NCBI RefSeq assembly: GCF_037478305.1
Contig: NZ_JBBGAZ010000005.1
Span: forward strand, 1 to 64,000
DNA from: Cognatishimia coralii
GTDB lineage: Bacteria; Pseudomonadota; Alphaproteobacteria; Rhodobacterales; Rhodobacteraceae
Length of the DNA: 64,000 nucleotides
Reading direction: 5' to 3'
The translations under genes and the position numbers were made by a program. The notes under the pieces were generated by a model that was not told the DNA's origin, made no database searches, and was given only the letters and a program-made list of their open reading frames with translations. Numbering within the stretch: the first letter of the stretch is position 1; the number at the start of each line of letters is the position of its first letter. Positions 1 through 8,157 of the stretch are shown piece after piece.

Positions 1-124
1 ACGCTTTGAAGTCACCGAATTGCTTGGTGATCGCTGCGGTCAGAGTGGTTTTACCGTGGTCAACGTGGCCGATGGTGCCGATGTTGCAGTGCGGTTTGGA
101 ACGTTCAAACTTTTCCTTTGCCAT
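1..124 (-). CDS. tuf: Elongation factor Tu, N-terminal end (partial)
   Basis: This is the first 41 codons of translation elongation factor Tu, the GTPase that delivers aminoacyl-tRNA to the ribosome. The start is MAKEKFERSKPHCNIGTIG, followed by the P-loop GHVDHGKTT, which is diagnostic for EF-Tu. The gene is cut by the left window edge. It follows a lipoprotein gene on the same strand but is separated from it by a strong terminator, so it must have its own promoter between about 125 and 200. On the transcript that leader could pair AGAGGC with GCCTCT just before the start codon. Many alphaproteobacteria carry two tuf copies; whether this is the solitary one or the one behind fusA cannot be seen here. 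Confidence 0.97.
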   Translation of the reverse strand, partial: MAKEKFERSKPHCNIGTIGHVDHGKTTLTAAITKQFGDFKA

Positions 125-199
125 AATAGAGGCGCCTTCTGTGTTTGGGGGCCTCTCATTGGCCCAATTACTCTTCGGGCGCGATGTATTGGGTTCAGG

Positions 200-233
200 A
201 AGAAAAATCAAGCGCCAGTTTTGGGGCGCTTGA
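200..233 (-). terminator. Rho-independent terminator after the lipoprotein gene
   Basis: Read on the minus strand, TCAAGCGCC and GGCGCTTGA form a perfect 9-bp stem with an 8-nt loop, followed directly by a T-rich tract (TTTTTCTT). It lies 43 bases after the stop of the lipoprotein gene and separates it from tuf. The rest of 125-275 holds only the presumed tuf promoter and leader. Confidence 0.85.
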
Positions 234-275
234 AATGGCGCATTTTATTGCGCTTTGAGGCGGGATCAGTGCGAC

Positions 276-854
276 TCAGTTCGCCTCATCCAAAGGCCAG
301 CACTCGGCAAGTTGCTCTTCGGTCGCGTCGTCGGTCATACAGATCGCATTCTCCGCCAAATAGGCCTCGATTTTGCGGGCAGTATTGTTGGCCAGCGTCG
401 CGATTTGTTGATCCCGAGAGCGGGTGTAACCGGTGCCAATCACGGCCCCGTCGCCGAAATTCTCAAAGATCAGCAATTGCTTGGGTTCTTTGGTGAATTT
501 CTCGCCAGCGCGATCATCCCAGACGGTGACAGTGACAACGAAGGCAGATTTCGGTGTGTAAATCAGAGGAATACCGCGCCGCCCCAATGCATAGCCGCCA
601 ATGTTGATGCCAAGATGCACCAAGCGGTCCCCATCGTATTTCCCGAGCCGAGCCGCAACGGCCCCTTGCACCGCGGCAATCAATTCTTCGGGTTCGGCAT
701 TTCGAGACGTCGGCCCCTTTTGCAAATCAGGCGCGACAACGACATTGTGACCGAGCACAAAGTCGCCAAGATCCAAACGTTCAGCCGTTTCCTCGGGCTG
801 CGAACATGCAGCGACCAAGCCTACCAAAGCCGCAAGGGCGATCCAGCGTTTCAT
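276..854 (-). CDS. Putative lipoprotein of unknown function
   Basis: A 192-residue protein that starts MKRWIALAALVGLVAACSQ, a lipoprotein signal peptide with lipobox VAAC, so it is probably anchored to a membrane facing the periplasm. A longer reading from base 1007 exists, but this start directly precedes the signal peptide and has a GGGGAAA ribosome binding site. The mature part holds LVHLGINIGGYALGRRGIPL and a C-terminal pair of cysteines (residues near AICMTDD and AECWPL) that could form a disulfide. I do not recognise a named family. It stands alone: P450 is divergent upstream and tuf lies behind a terminator. Confidence 0.75.
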   Translation of the reverse strand: MKRWIALAALVGLVAACSQPEETAERLDLGDFVLGHNVVVAPDLQKGPTSRNAEPEELIAAVQGAVAARLGKYDGDRLVHLGINIGGYALGRRGIPLIYTPKSAFVVTVTVWDDRAGEKFTKEPKQLLIFENFGDGAVIGTGYTRSRDQQIATLANNTARKIEAYLAENAICMTDDATEEQLAECWPLDEAN

Positions 855-993
855 GGTTTTTCCCCGTTGTTTGGTTAACTGACTTAGCCGATCGCCCGCA
901 TTTCGACAATCTACAGGGCTGATTAAGCAAGGTTCCGCTGTCAAAACCCAATTTTCGACATAGATTGTTTCTAGCCAAACCAAGTGGAGACCC

Positions 994-2373
994 GTGGTGA
1001 CAGCCAAAGCCTCGTCAGAAAAGCTGCCCGTTCACATCGACTTAGGTCGCGAACCGATGGGCGTATGGGCCTCTTTGCAAGCGGCGCGGCGCAATGTGCT
1101 GAGCATCTTGCCATGGCTCGCCGTGAAGCAGCCGATGGTCTCTGGGCGCACGGGCATTCGATGGCATATGGTGATGGATCCGGATGCGATCCGGCAGATG
1201 TTGCTTGAGCGGCTTGAGGATTACCCGAAATCCAACACGACCAAATCTTTGCTCCGCCCTGCCATCGGAGAAAGCCTGTTCATTGCTGAGGGCGCCCATT
1301 GGCGTTGGCAACGGCGAGCTGCCGCTCCGGTGTTTTCGCACCGAAATGTTATGAACCTTGCGCCCATCATGACCCGGGCCGCAGAAAACGCATGCGCGCG
1401 GATCGAGGCGCAGAAACCCAAAGCGGTGAACCTCTATACCGAGATGGTGCGGGCGACCTTCGACGTGACGTCCGACGTCACATTCTCCGGCAAAAGCGAT
1501 ATCGATTCCCAAAACGTGCACCGCGCGATTGATGCTTATATTGCCGAGGCCGGAAAGGTCTCGCTGTTTGACATTCTCGGCTTTCCCAATTGGGTGCCTC
1601 GTCCCGGTCGGCTAATGTCGGGCGCGGCGCTGCGCGAGATGAAACAGATCGCCGATGACTCAATCGAGGCGCGACGCGAACAGGGGCAAGGAGACATTCC
1701 TGACCTCTTAGACCTTCTGCTCGCAGGCGAGGACCCCGAGACCAAACGCTCAATGAACATCGCCGAGCTGCGCGACAATCTGTTGACCTTTATCGTGGCG
1801 GGTCACGAAACCACGGCACTAGCACTCAGTTGGGCGCTCTATCTCTGCGCCTTTGATCAGGACGTTCAGGATCGCGCCCGTGCTGAGGCGCAGTCTGTCC
1901 TGAACGGCTCAGCGACCGGAGAGGACGTCGCGGAGCTACCATTCATCCGCGCCATCATAGATGAGACCCTGCGCCTCTATCCCCCTGCTGGCATCGTCAG
2001 TCGTACGGCTCAGGCCAAGGACACACTATGCGGACGGGAGATTTTGCCCGGGGATACTGTCATGATCCCGATCTATGCGTTGCATCGCCATGAGATGCTT
2101 TGGGACGAGCCTGACGCTTTCCGTCCTGATCGATTTATGGGAGAGAAACCAGACCGTTACGCCTATTTGCCTTTTGGCGACGGCCCACGCATTTGCATTG
2201 GTGCAAGCTTTGCCTTGCAAGAGGCGGTGATAATATTGGCAACCCTCTTGGCGCGGTTCAAGTTCACTCCAATCGAGGGCAAAGACCCAGAACCTGTCAT
2301 GATCCTGACCCTACGCCCGGAGGGGGGTGTGTGGTTGAATGTGGAGGAAGTTGAGGCGGATAAGGCGGGCTGA
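994..2373 (+). CDS. Cytochrome P450
   Basis: A 459-residue soluble bacterial P450 monooxygenase. The three signature motifs are present: the I-helix oxygen-activating AGHETT (269-274), the K-helix ExxR (E324, R327), and the heme-binding loop PFGDGPRICIG with the axial cysteine at 401. There is no membrane anchor, so it needs ferredoxin and ferredoxin reductase, which are not nearby. Start is GTG-GTG with GGAGA upstream at 986-990; the later ATG at 1057 would remove N-terminal sequence and is less likely. The last codons (ADKAG-stop) lie inside a dispersed palindromic repeat, so the extreme C-terminus comes from the repeat. Substrate unknown. Confidence 0.93.
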   Translation: MVTAKASSEKLPVHIDLGREPMGVWASLQAARRNVLSILPWLAVKQPMVSGRTGIRWHMVMDPDAIRQMLLERLEDYPKSNTTKSLLRPAIGESLFIAEGAHWRWQRRAAAPVFSHRNVMNLAPIMTRAAENACARIEAQKPKAVNLYTEMVRATFDVTSDVTFSGKSDIDSQNVHRAIDAYIAEAGKVSLFDILGFPNWVPRPGRLMSGAALREMKQIADDSIEARREQGQGDIPDLLDLLLAGEDPETKRSMNIAELRDNLLTFIVAGHETTALALSWALYLCAFDQDVQDRARAEAQSVLNGSATGEDVAELPFIRAIIDETLRLYPPAGIVSRTAQAKDTLCGREILPGDTVMIPIYALHRHEMLWDEPDAFRPDRFMGEKPDRYAYLPFGDGPRICIGASFALQEAVIILATLLARFKFTPIEGKDPEPVMILTLRPEGGVWLNVEEVEADKAG

Positions 2374-2433
2374 AGCCCGCCCTACCCTCGATACAAAAAC
2401 CCGTAGGGCGGGCTTCAGCCCGCCTCAACCGCC
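2355..2433. repeat. Inverted pair of REP-like palindromic units
   Basis: The 22-base unit at 2364-2385 (beginning GGCGGGCTGAAGCCCGCC) is repeated exactly in reverse complement at 2403-2424 (ending in the same palindrome, preceded by GTAG). Each unit is itself a hairpin and the two together form a long cruciform. With two mismatches the arms extend outward to about 2355 and 2433. The P450 stop codon (2371-2373) lies inside the first unit, and parC ends 8 bases past the outer limit of the second, so the pair probably also terminates both convergent transcripts. Units of this shape are commonly dispersed REP-type elements; that classification is inference. Confidence 0.8.
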
Positions 2434-2440
2434 ACGTCCA

Positions 2441-4750
2441 TCAATTGAACTTGTTATCCCGCGGGAATCCCCGAGGTGCCATACGGCCCGTGCCAGCGCG
2501 TTTACCCGTCCACTCAGCCAGTTCGACTTCGGTCCGCGTGCGACCGGCTGGATCCTTCCAGCTTAGCCCCTCAGACCGCGTAAAGGTCGCTGCATCCGAC
2601 AAACCGCCATCTTTGTATTTCTGCAACCGAACGCCCTTACCGCGCGCCATGACGGGCAATTCATCCAGATCAAACACCAAGACTTTGCGGTTTTCACCGA
2701 CACAGGCAACAGAGTCCCCGTCGACGGGCTTACACACCAATGCCTGCGACGGAGCCCGTACGTTCAGAACCTGTTTACCCGTCCGCGTTTGCGCGAGGAT
2801 CTCGTTTTCCTCGACCACAAACCCATCGCCTGCAGAGGACGCCACCAGCAGCTTCCGATCTGGCTGATGCGCAAAGATATCAACGATATCGGCCTCATTT
2901 GGCAGATCGACCATCAGGCGCAGAGGTTCCCCCATCCCGCGTCCTCCGGGCAGGTTCGCCGCGGACACGGTATAGAAGCGCCCGTTGGTGCCAAAGACCA
3001 ACAGCCGATCCGTGGTTTCCGCGTGGAAGATGAATTTTGGTCCGTCGCCATCCTTGAACTTGAGCTCTCGGGTCAGGTCGATGTGGCCTGACATGGCGCG
3101 GATCCAGCCCATTTGGCTGCAAACCACAGTGATCGGCTCTTTGTCGATCATGGCTTCGATCGGCACTTCTTCGAAATCACCAGCCTCGGCAAAGGCCGTA
3201 CGACGCGCACCGCCATCGAAATCCTTGCCGAATTTCTTCTTGGTCTCGCGCAGCTGTTCCGTGATGCGGCCCCATTGCAGGTCCTCAGAGGCCAACAGAT
3301 CCTCTAGTCCCGCACGCTCCTCCATCAAGGCGTCGCGTTCCTTGACCAGTTCGATCTCTTCCAACCGGCGCAAGCTGCGCAGGCGCATATTCAGGATCGC
3401 TTCGGCCTGAACCTCGCTCAGCTCTCCCTCATCTTTGGCAGGCAAAGGCGAGACGTAATCCGCCTCAGACGTCGCCCGCGCAAAAGCGCCACCCCAGGTT
3501 TCAGCCATCAAGGCCTCTTTGGGTTTGTCGTCATAGCGAATGATGTCGATCACACGGTCCAGATTGAGGAAGGCAATGATGAAACCTTCGAGCACCTCAA
3601 GACGGTGATCGATCTTCTCCATACGGTGCTTTGAGCGCCGCCCAAGCACTTCGCGCCGGTGATCAAGGAAGGCGCGCAGCACTTCCTTCATCGAGCAGAC
3701 CTTCGGCGTCACCCCGTCAATCAATACGTTCATATTGAGGCTAAAGCGCACCTCAAGATCGCTGTGTTTGAACATCGTGCCCATCAGGATATCGGGCTCG
3801 ACGTTCTTAGATTTCGGCTCAAGGATCACGCGAATATCGTCCGCGGATTCATCGCGGATATCGGCAAGGATCGGAACCTTCTTGTTCTGGATCAGCTCGG
3901 CGATCTTTTCGATCAGTTTGGATTTTTGAACCTGATAAGGGATCTCAGTGACAACGACTTGCCATTGACCGCGCCCCAGATCCTCGACCTCCCACTTACA
4001 GCGCAAGCGGAAGGACCCGCGCCCGGTGGAGTAAGCATTCGCGATGCTTTCCTTAGGCTCGACAATGACGCCGCCGGTTGGGAAGTCTGGTCCCGGTACG
4101 TAGTTCAAAAGCGTGTCATCACGCGCATCGGGTGTTTTGATCAGGTGGATACAGGCATCCACTAGTTCCGCAATATTGTGAGGCGGGATGTTTGTCGCCA
4201 TGCCCACGGCAATGCCCGCAGCGCCATTGGCCAAGAGGCTCGGGAATTCCGCCGGAAGAACCACCGGTTCCGTAAGACGCCCATCGTAATTGTCACGGAA
4301 ATCAACGGCGTTTTCATCGAGGCCCTGCAGCATCGCCTCAGCGACAAAGGTCATCCGTGCCTCGGTGTAGCGCGAGGCCGCCGGGTTGTCTCCGTCAATG
4401 TTGCCGAAGTTGCCCTGCCCATCGACCAGTGGATAACGCACCGCGAAATCCTGCGCCAAACGCGCCATCGCGTCATAGATCGCAGCGTCCCCATGCGGGT
4501 GGAAATCCCCCATGGTGTCGCCTGAAATCTTAGCCGACTTCAGAAACTTACCGTTTGAGGCCAGCTTCAGGCGGTTCATCGCATAGAGGATCCGCCGATG
4601 CACCGGTTTCAGCCCGTCCCGTGCATCAGGCAGCGCCCGGTGCATAATCGTGCTGAGCGCATAGGTCAGATACCGATCGCCAATGGCCCGGTGTAGCGGT
4701 TCTGCAACTTCGTAGGATTCGAATTCGTCGTCGTCTAGGATTTCACTCAT
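2441..4750 (-). CDS. parC: DNA topoisomerase IV subunit A
   Basis: A 769-residue type IIA topoisomerase A subunit, which cuts and passes DNA duplexes to decatenate chromosomes together with ParE. The N-terminal breakage-reunion domain contains RALPDARDGLKPVHRRIL (38-55), the quinolone region HPHGDAAIYDA (84-94) and the catalytic tyrosine in AASRYTEARM (Y128). The C-terminal part has beta-propeller blades such as LVFGTNGRFYTV and RKVLVFDLDELP. Length and the lack of the GyrA box favour ParC over GyrA. The residue equivalent to the quinolone-contacting serine of E. coli ParC is alanine (A89), with D93 at the second hotspot. It is monocistronic, convergent with P450. Confidence 0.93.
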   Translation of the reverse strand: MSEILDDDEFESYEVAEPLHRAIGDRYLTYALSTIMHRALPDARDGLKPVHRRILYAMNRLKLASNGKFLKSAKISGDTMGDFHPHGDAAIYDAMARLAQDFAVRYPLVDGQGNFGNIDGDNPAASRYTEARMTFVAEAMLQGLDENAVDFRDNYDGRLTEPVVLPAEFPSLLANGAAGIAVGMATNIPPHNIAELVDACIHLIKTPDARDDTLLNYVPGPDFPTGGVIVEPKESIANAYSTGRGSFRLRCKWEVEDLGRGQWQVVVTEIPYQVQKSKLIEKIAELIQNKKVPILADIRDESADDIRVILEPKSKNVEPDILMGTMFKHSDLEVRFSLNMNVLIDGVTPKVCSMKEVLRAFLDHRREVLGRRSKHRMEKIDHRLEVLEGFIIAFLNLDRVIDIIRYDDKPKEALMAETWGGAFARATSEADYVSPLPAKDEGELSEVQAEAILNMRLRSLRRLEEIELVKERDALMEERAGLEDLLASEDLQWGRITEQLRETKKKFGKDFDGGARRTAFAEAGDFEEVPIEAMIDKEPITVVCSQMGWIRAMSGHIDLTRELKFKDGDGPKFIFHAETTDRLLVFGTNGRFYTVSAANLPGGRGMGEPLRLMVDLPNEADIVDIFAHQPDRKLLVASSAGDGFVVEENEILAQTRTGKQVLNVRAPSQALVCKPVDGDSVACVGENRKVLVFDLDELPVMARGKGVRLQKYKDGGLSDAATFTRSEGLSWKDPAGRTRTEVELAEWTGKRAGTGRMAPRGFPRDNKFN

Positions 4751-4941
4751 GTCACCGTGATATAGTGAGGATGGAATCGCGACAAGCGAGCTGTGGTCAA
4801 CATAGCCCTTTTTTCTGCATCACGCGGAAAACGTCTAAAAGAACGGTCGCTCGCATCGGGGAAACCCGGGGACAATGCGCTGTATTCTCGAGCAGTCAGT
4901 AAGGCCAATTGGTGGGGGCTGAACTGCGTGGAGTAACGAGC

Positions 4942-5475
4942 GTGAGCCGTTTCATTTTTTTAAGTTTCGCCTTTCTTGGGTGGGCATTTTATGAAGTAAG
5001 TGGTGGTCCAGATTTTCAGCCACGCATCTCCGCAGCGATTGCGGCGACCGAAAGCGCTGTTCCATCCAGCTCTACAAGACGCCTCGAACAGCCCACGGCA
5101 AGCCTGCGGGAAAACAGGTCGGAAACTTCTGAAACAGGATTGATCGTGACCCGCATGGTGATCGCAGATGAAACTGTTCCAGGACGCGGCATCACCACCT
5201 ACACCATGTCTGCGACAGATGTTCCCAATGACCGGAAATTGGTGTTTAGCCTCTCCACGGCTGAACCGTCACCGGAAATTCGTCGCATCAAAGCCGACAA
5301 CGTGAACATGCGCACGGGTCCTGGAACTGAGTTTGTCGTGGTAGACAATCTTGCGGTGGACACACGCGTTAAGTTGCTCGACGGCTCGGTGCGCGGGTGG
5401 GTGAAACTCCGGTCTTTAGATTCTGGCCGTGTTGGGTGGGTCAAAAGACGGTTCCTTTCTGCGTTCACCAGCTAG
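4942..5475 (+). CDS. Exported bacterial SH3-domain protein
   Basis: A 177-residue protein with an N-terminal hydrophobic segment (FIFLSFAFLGWAFYEVSGG) that acts as signal peptide or anchor, a low-complexity middle, and a C-terminal SH3b domain. The SH3b signature is clear: IKADNVNMRTGPGTEFVVV, then LLDGSVRGWVKLR and GRVGWVKRRFL. Such domains bind cell wall peptides or proteins in the periplasm. I chose GTG at 4942 because GGAG sits 8 bases upstream and the signal peptide follows at once; an in-frame TTG at 4909 would add 11 residues without a good ribosome site. Exact role unknown. Confidence 0.8.
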   Translation: MSRFIFLSFAFLGWAFYEVSGGPDFQPRISAAIAATESAVPSSSTRRLEQPTASLRENRSETSETGLIVTRMVIADETVPGRGITTYTMSATDVPNDRKLVFSLSTAEPSPEIRRIKADNVNMRTGPGTEFVVVDNLAVDTRVKLLDGSVRGWVKLRSLDSGRVGWVKRRFLSAFTS

Positions 5476-5530
5476 TCATTGCGAAGGCTCCAGCTTGCTT
5501 GCATAAAACCTCAAGCGAGCGGAGGGGCAC

Positions 5531-6361
5531 ATGGCGCAGAAATCTATATTGATAACAGGCTGTTCATCTGGAATCGGCGCTGACGCGGCGCGTGGCATGC
5601 GCGACGCGGGCTGGCGCGTTTTTGCCAGCTGTCGCAAACCAGAGGACTGCGCGGCCTTGCAAGCCGAAGGCTTTGAAAGCCCGTTGATTGACTACGAAGA
5701 CGAAGCCACAATCACCGCAGGCCTTGCCGAGGTCCTCGCCGCAACCGGCGGCACCTTGGACGCCCTCTTCAACAACGGCGCATATGCGGTTCCAGGCGCG
5801 GTCGAAGACCTGCCCTCGGGTGCCTTGCGTGCCATCTACCAGGCCAATGTCATCGGCTGGCACGAATTGACGCGACAGGTCATCCCCGTCATGCGCGCGC
5901 AAGGCCATGGGCGCATTGTGAACAACTCCTCGGTCCTAGGATTGGTCGCCGCGCGCTGGCGTGGGGCCTATGTGTCGTCTAAGTTTGCCCTAGAGGGTCT
6001 AACCGATGTGATGCGTTTAGAAATGCGCGACACGCCGATCCATTTCATCCTAATCGAACCTGGCCCCGTGACGTCAAAAATCCGTGTCAACTCGATCCCG
6101 CATTTTGAGAAATGGATCAACTGGGAGGGCTCTGCACGCGCCGAACATTACCGTCGCGGCCTGCTGAAGCGACTTTATGAGGATCGCGGCAAGGACATGT
6201 TCGAGCTGCCAGCCTCGGCCGTCACCGCGAAACTCTTGCGTGCGGTGACCGCAAAGAATCCGAAGCCACGCTACTATGTGACCACGCCGACCTATTTCAT
6301 GGGGGTCCTGCGACGCATTCTGCCAACGCGCGCATTGGACAACATCATCCGCAGGGTGTGA
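5531..6361 (+). CDS. Short-chain dehydrogenase/reductase (SDR)
   Basis: A 276-residue classical-type SDR. It shows the Rossmann nucleotide-binding motif TGCSSGIG near residue 9, the NNG motif in LFNNGAYA, the catalytic serine in NNSSVLG and the catalytic YxxxK in YVSSK. The C-terminal extension (about residues 200-276, ending MGVLRRILPTRALDNIIRRV) is basic and amphipathic and may touch membranes, as in lipid- or retinol-type SDRs. A strong GGAGGGG ribosome site precedes the ATG. It lies 55 bases after the SH3 gene and 71 bases before the small membrane protein, so co-transcription is possible. Substrate unknown. Confidence 0.9.
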   Translation: MAQKSILITGCSSGIGADAARGMRDAGWRVFASCRKPEDCAALQAEGFESPLIDYEDEATITAGLAEVLAATGGTLDALFNNGAYAVPGAVEDLPSGALRAIYQANVIGWHELTRQVIPVMRAQGHGRIVNNSSVLGLVAARWRGAYVSSKFALEGLTDVMRLEMRDTPIHFILIEPGPVTSKIRVNSIPHFEKWINWEGSARAEHYRRGLLKRLYEDRGKDMFELPASAVTAKLLRAVTAKNPKPRYYVTTPTYFMGVLRRILPTRALDNIIRRV

Positions 6362-6432
6362 CACAGAAAACCCTCGCAAATTACGCGCCACACTCTAAGT
6401 AAGGGGAAACCCGCCCGAACAGGAGCGCATAA

Positions 6433-6636
6433 ATGCTGCAAGACCCTCTTTTTATCATCGCGGCCATCGCTTGTTTTGCGGTGCTGATCGTCCTTATGAT
6501 CGGCGTCGGAGGCTTCGCCCGCGGCGGTGACTTCAACCGCAAATATGCCAACAAACTGATGCGTTTGCGAATTGCCGCGCAGTTCGTAGCAGTGATCCTG
6601 ATCCTTGTGTTTGTCTGGTTCGGAGGAGGTCGCTGA
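6433..6636 (+). CDS. Twin-transmembrane-helix small protein (HIG1-like)
   Basis: A 67-residue protein with two hydrophobic helices, FIIAAIACFAVLIVLMIGVG and IAAQFVAVILILVFVWFG, joined by a loop carrying NRKYANKLMRLRI. This matches the alphaproteobacterial relatives of the HIG1 (hypoxia-induced gene) domain, which in mitochondria associate with respiratory complexes. Its stop overlaps the start of the cobalamin adenosyltransferase gene by one base (TGATG), so the two are translationally coupled. Function in bacteria is not established. Confidence 0.82.
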   Translation: MLQDPLFIIAAIACFAVLIVLMIGVGGFARGGDFNRKYANKLMRLRIAAQFVAVILILVFVWFGGGR

Positions 6637-7214
6637 TGGTTGTTCTTAGCAAAATCTACACGCGTACTGGCGACAAAGGCACCACAGCGCTTGGCAATGG
6701 TGATCGCGTCGCCAAACATGATGCGCGCGTCTCGGCCTATGGCACGAGCGATGAGCTAAACTCGCATGTTGGGGTCGCGCGGCTGCATGCCGAAGGCGAC
6801 ATGGATAAGCGGCTGTCCCTGATCCAAAACGACCTCTTTGATCTGGGCGCAGACCTTTGCCGCCCGGACATGGCCAAAGACGCCGAGGCAGAATACCCAC
6901 CCCTGCGCATGATCGAGGCTCAAGTGAAACGCCTAGAGGCCGAGATCGACGAGATGAATGCCGATCTTGAGACCCTGCGCAGCTTCATCCTGCCCGGTGG
7001 ATCCCCGCTGGCGGCCTATTTGCACGTCTGCCGCACCGTCGCGCGCCGTGCCGAGCGTTTGGCAACAGAACTCGCGCTTGAAAGCGATGTAAACACTCAT
7101 GCGGTGACCTATCTCAATCGCCTGTCTGATTGGTTCTTCGTGGCCGCCCGCGTCGCAAATAATAACGGAAAAGACGATGTTTTGTGGGTGCCTGGCGCCA
7201 CACGCGAGAGCTGA
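6636..7214 (+). CDS. Cob(I)alamin adenosyltransferase, PduO type
   Basis: A 192-residue ATP:corrinoid adenosyltransferase, converting cob(I)alamin to adenosylcobalamin in the cytoplasm. The N-terminal ATP-binding motif TRTGDKGTTALGNGDR and the later SFILPGGSPLAAYLHVCRTVARRAER helix with its conserved RxxxRRAER residues define the PduO/MMAB family. Adenosylcobalamin serves mutases of the ethylmalonyl-CoA route, of which a dehydrogenase is encoded near 53 kb. It overlaps the twin-helix protein gene upstream by one base; the next gene, etfB, is 184 bases away and probably has its own promoter. Confidence 0.92.
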   Translation: MVVLSKIYTRTGDKGTTALGNGDRVAKHDARVSAYGTSDELNSHVGVARLHAEGDMDKRLSLIQNDLFDLGADLCRPDMAKDAEAEYPPLRMIEAQVKRLEAEIDEMNADLETLRSFILPGGSPLAAYLHVCRTVARRAERLATELALESDVNTHAVTYLNRLSDWFFVAARVANNNGKDDVLWVPGATRES

Positions 7215-7398
7215 CCAAAGGTCAGGTTCCTTTAGGAAATTCTTGCCCCTTTAGCGCAGAGATTCCTAAGAACGCGACGTTCCGGAATACAAACATGACG
7301 ATTTTGCACTGTTTTGCGGTGCAGCATTTGAGTAAAACCGCCGAGAAAGAGTTTTCCGCGAGTCTTTTTGGCTCGTTAACCTAAGGAGTAAATCGCCC

Positions 7399-8157
7399 AT
7401 GAAGGTCCTCGTACCTGTCAAGCGCGTGATCGACTATAACGTGAAAGTGCGCGTCAAAGCGGACGGCAGCGGTGTAGATCTCGCCAACGTTAAGATGTCG
7501 ATGAACCCTTTCGACGAGATTGCCGTCGAAGAGGCGATCCGTCTGAAAGAAGCAGGCAAGGCAGACGAAGTCGTGGCCGTGTCCATCGGTGTGAAACAAG
7601 CTCAGGAAACCCTGCGCACCGCCCTCGCAATGGGCGCTGACCGCGCGATCCTGGTTGTGGCGGCGGACGACGTACACCAAGACATCGAGCCTCTGGCCGT
7701 TGCCAAGATCCTCGCAAAAGTTGTCGAAGAAGAGCAGCCTGGTCTGGTCATCGCCGGCAAGCAAGCCATCGACAACGACATGAACGCAACCGGCCAGATG
7801 CTGTCTGCTCTGCTGGGTTGGTCCCAAGCGACTTTTGCGTCCGAGCTGGACATCGACGGCGACAGCGCGAAAGTGACCCGTGAAATCGACGGCGGCCTGC
7901 AGACCATCTCTGTGAAAATGCCTGCGATTGTCACCGCTGACCTGCGTCTGAACGAACCTCGTTACGCGTCTCTGCCAAACATCATGAAGGCCAAGAAAAA
8001 GCCTCTGGATGAGAAAACCGCAGCGGACTACGGCGTTGACGTGACCCCACGTTTGGAAATCGTCAAAACCTCCGAGCCAGAAGCGCGTTCTGCTGGTATC
8101 ATCGTTGGCTCTGTTGATGAGCTGGTTGAGAAACTCAAAGAGGCGGGAGCTGTATAA
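7399..8157 (+). CDS. etfB: Electron transfer flavoprotein beta subunit
   Basis: A 252-residue ETF small subunit, beginning MKVLVPVKRVIDYNVKVRV and holding the signature VEEAIRLKEAGKADEVVAVS. It binds AMP and pairs with EtfA to pass electrons from acyl-CoA dehydrogenases to ETF:ubiquinone oxidoreductase. A good AAGGAG ribosome site precedes the ATG. The stop overlaps the etfA start (TAATG). The 184-base upstream gap holds the presumed promoter and an inverted repeat TGCAC-N9-GTGCA at 7305-7323 that could be an operator. The methylsuccinyl-CoA and other dehydrogenases of this genome are natural partners. Confidence 0.97.
   Translation: MKVLVPVKRVIDYNVKVRVKADGSGVDLANVKMSMNPFDEIAVEEAIRLKEAGKADEVVAVSIGVKQAQETLRTALAMGADRAILVVAADDVHQDIEPLAVAKILAKVVEEEQPGLVIAGKQAIDNDMNATGQMLSALLGWSQATFASELDIDGDSAKVTREIDGGLQTISVKMPAIVTADLRLNEPRYASLPNIMKAKKKPLDEKTAADYGVDVTPRLEIVKTSEPEARSAGIIVGSVDELVEKLKEAGAV

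Noticed and set aside
125..275. tRNA gene beside tuf
   Set aside because: tRNA genes often lie near tuf, but no cloverleaf or CCA-like end can be folded here; only a terminator and a leader are seen.
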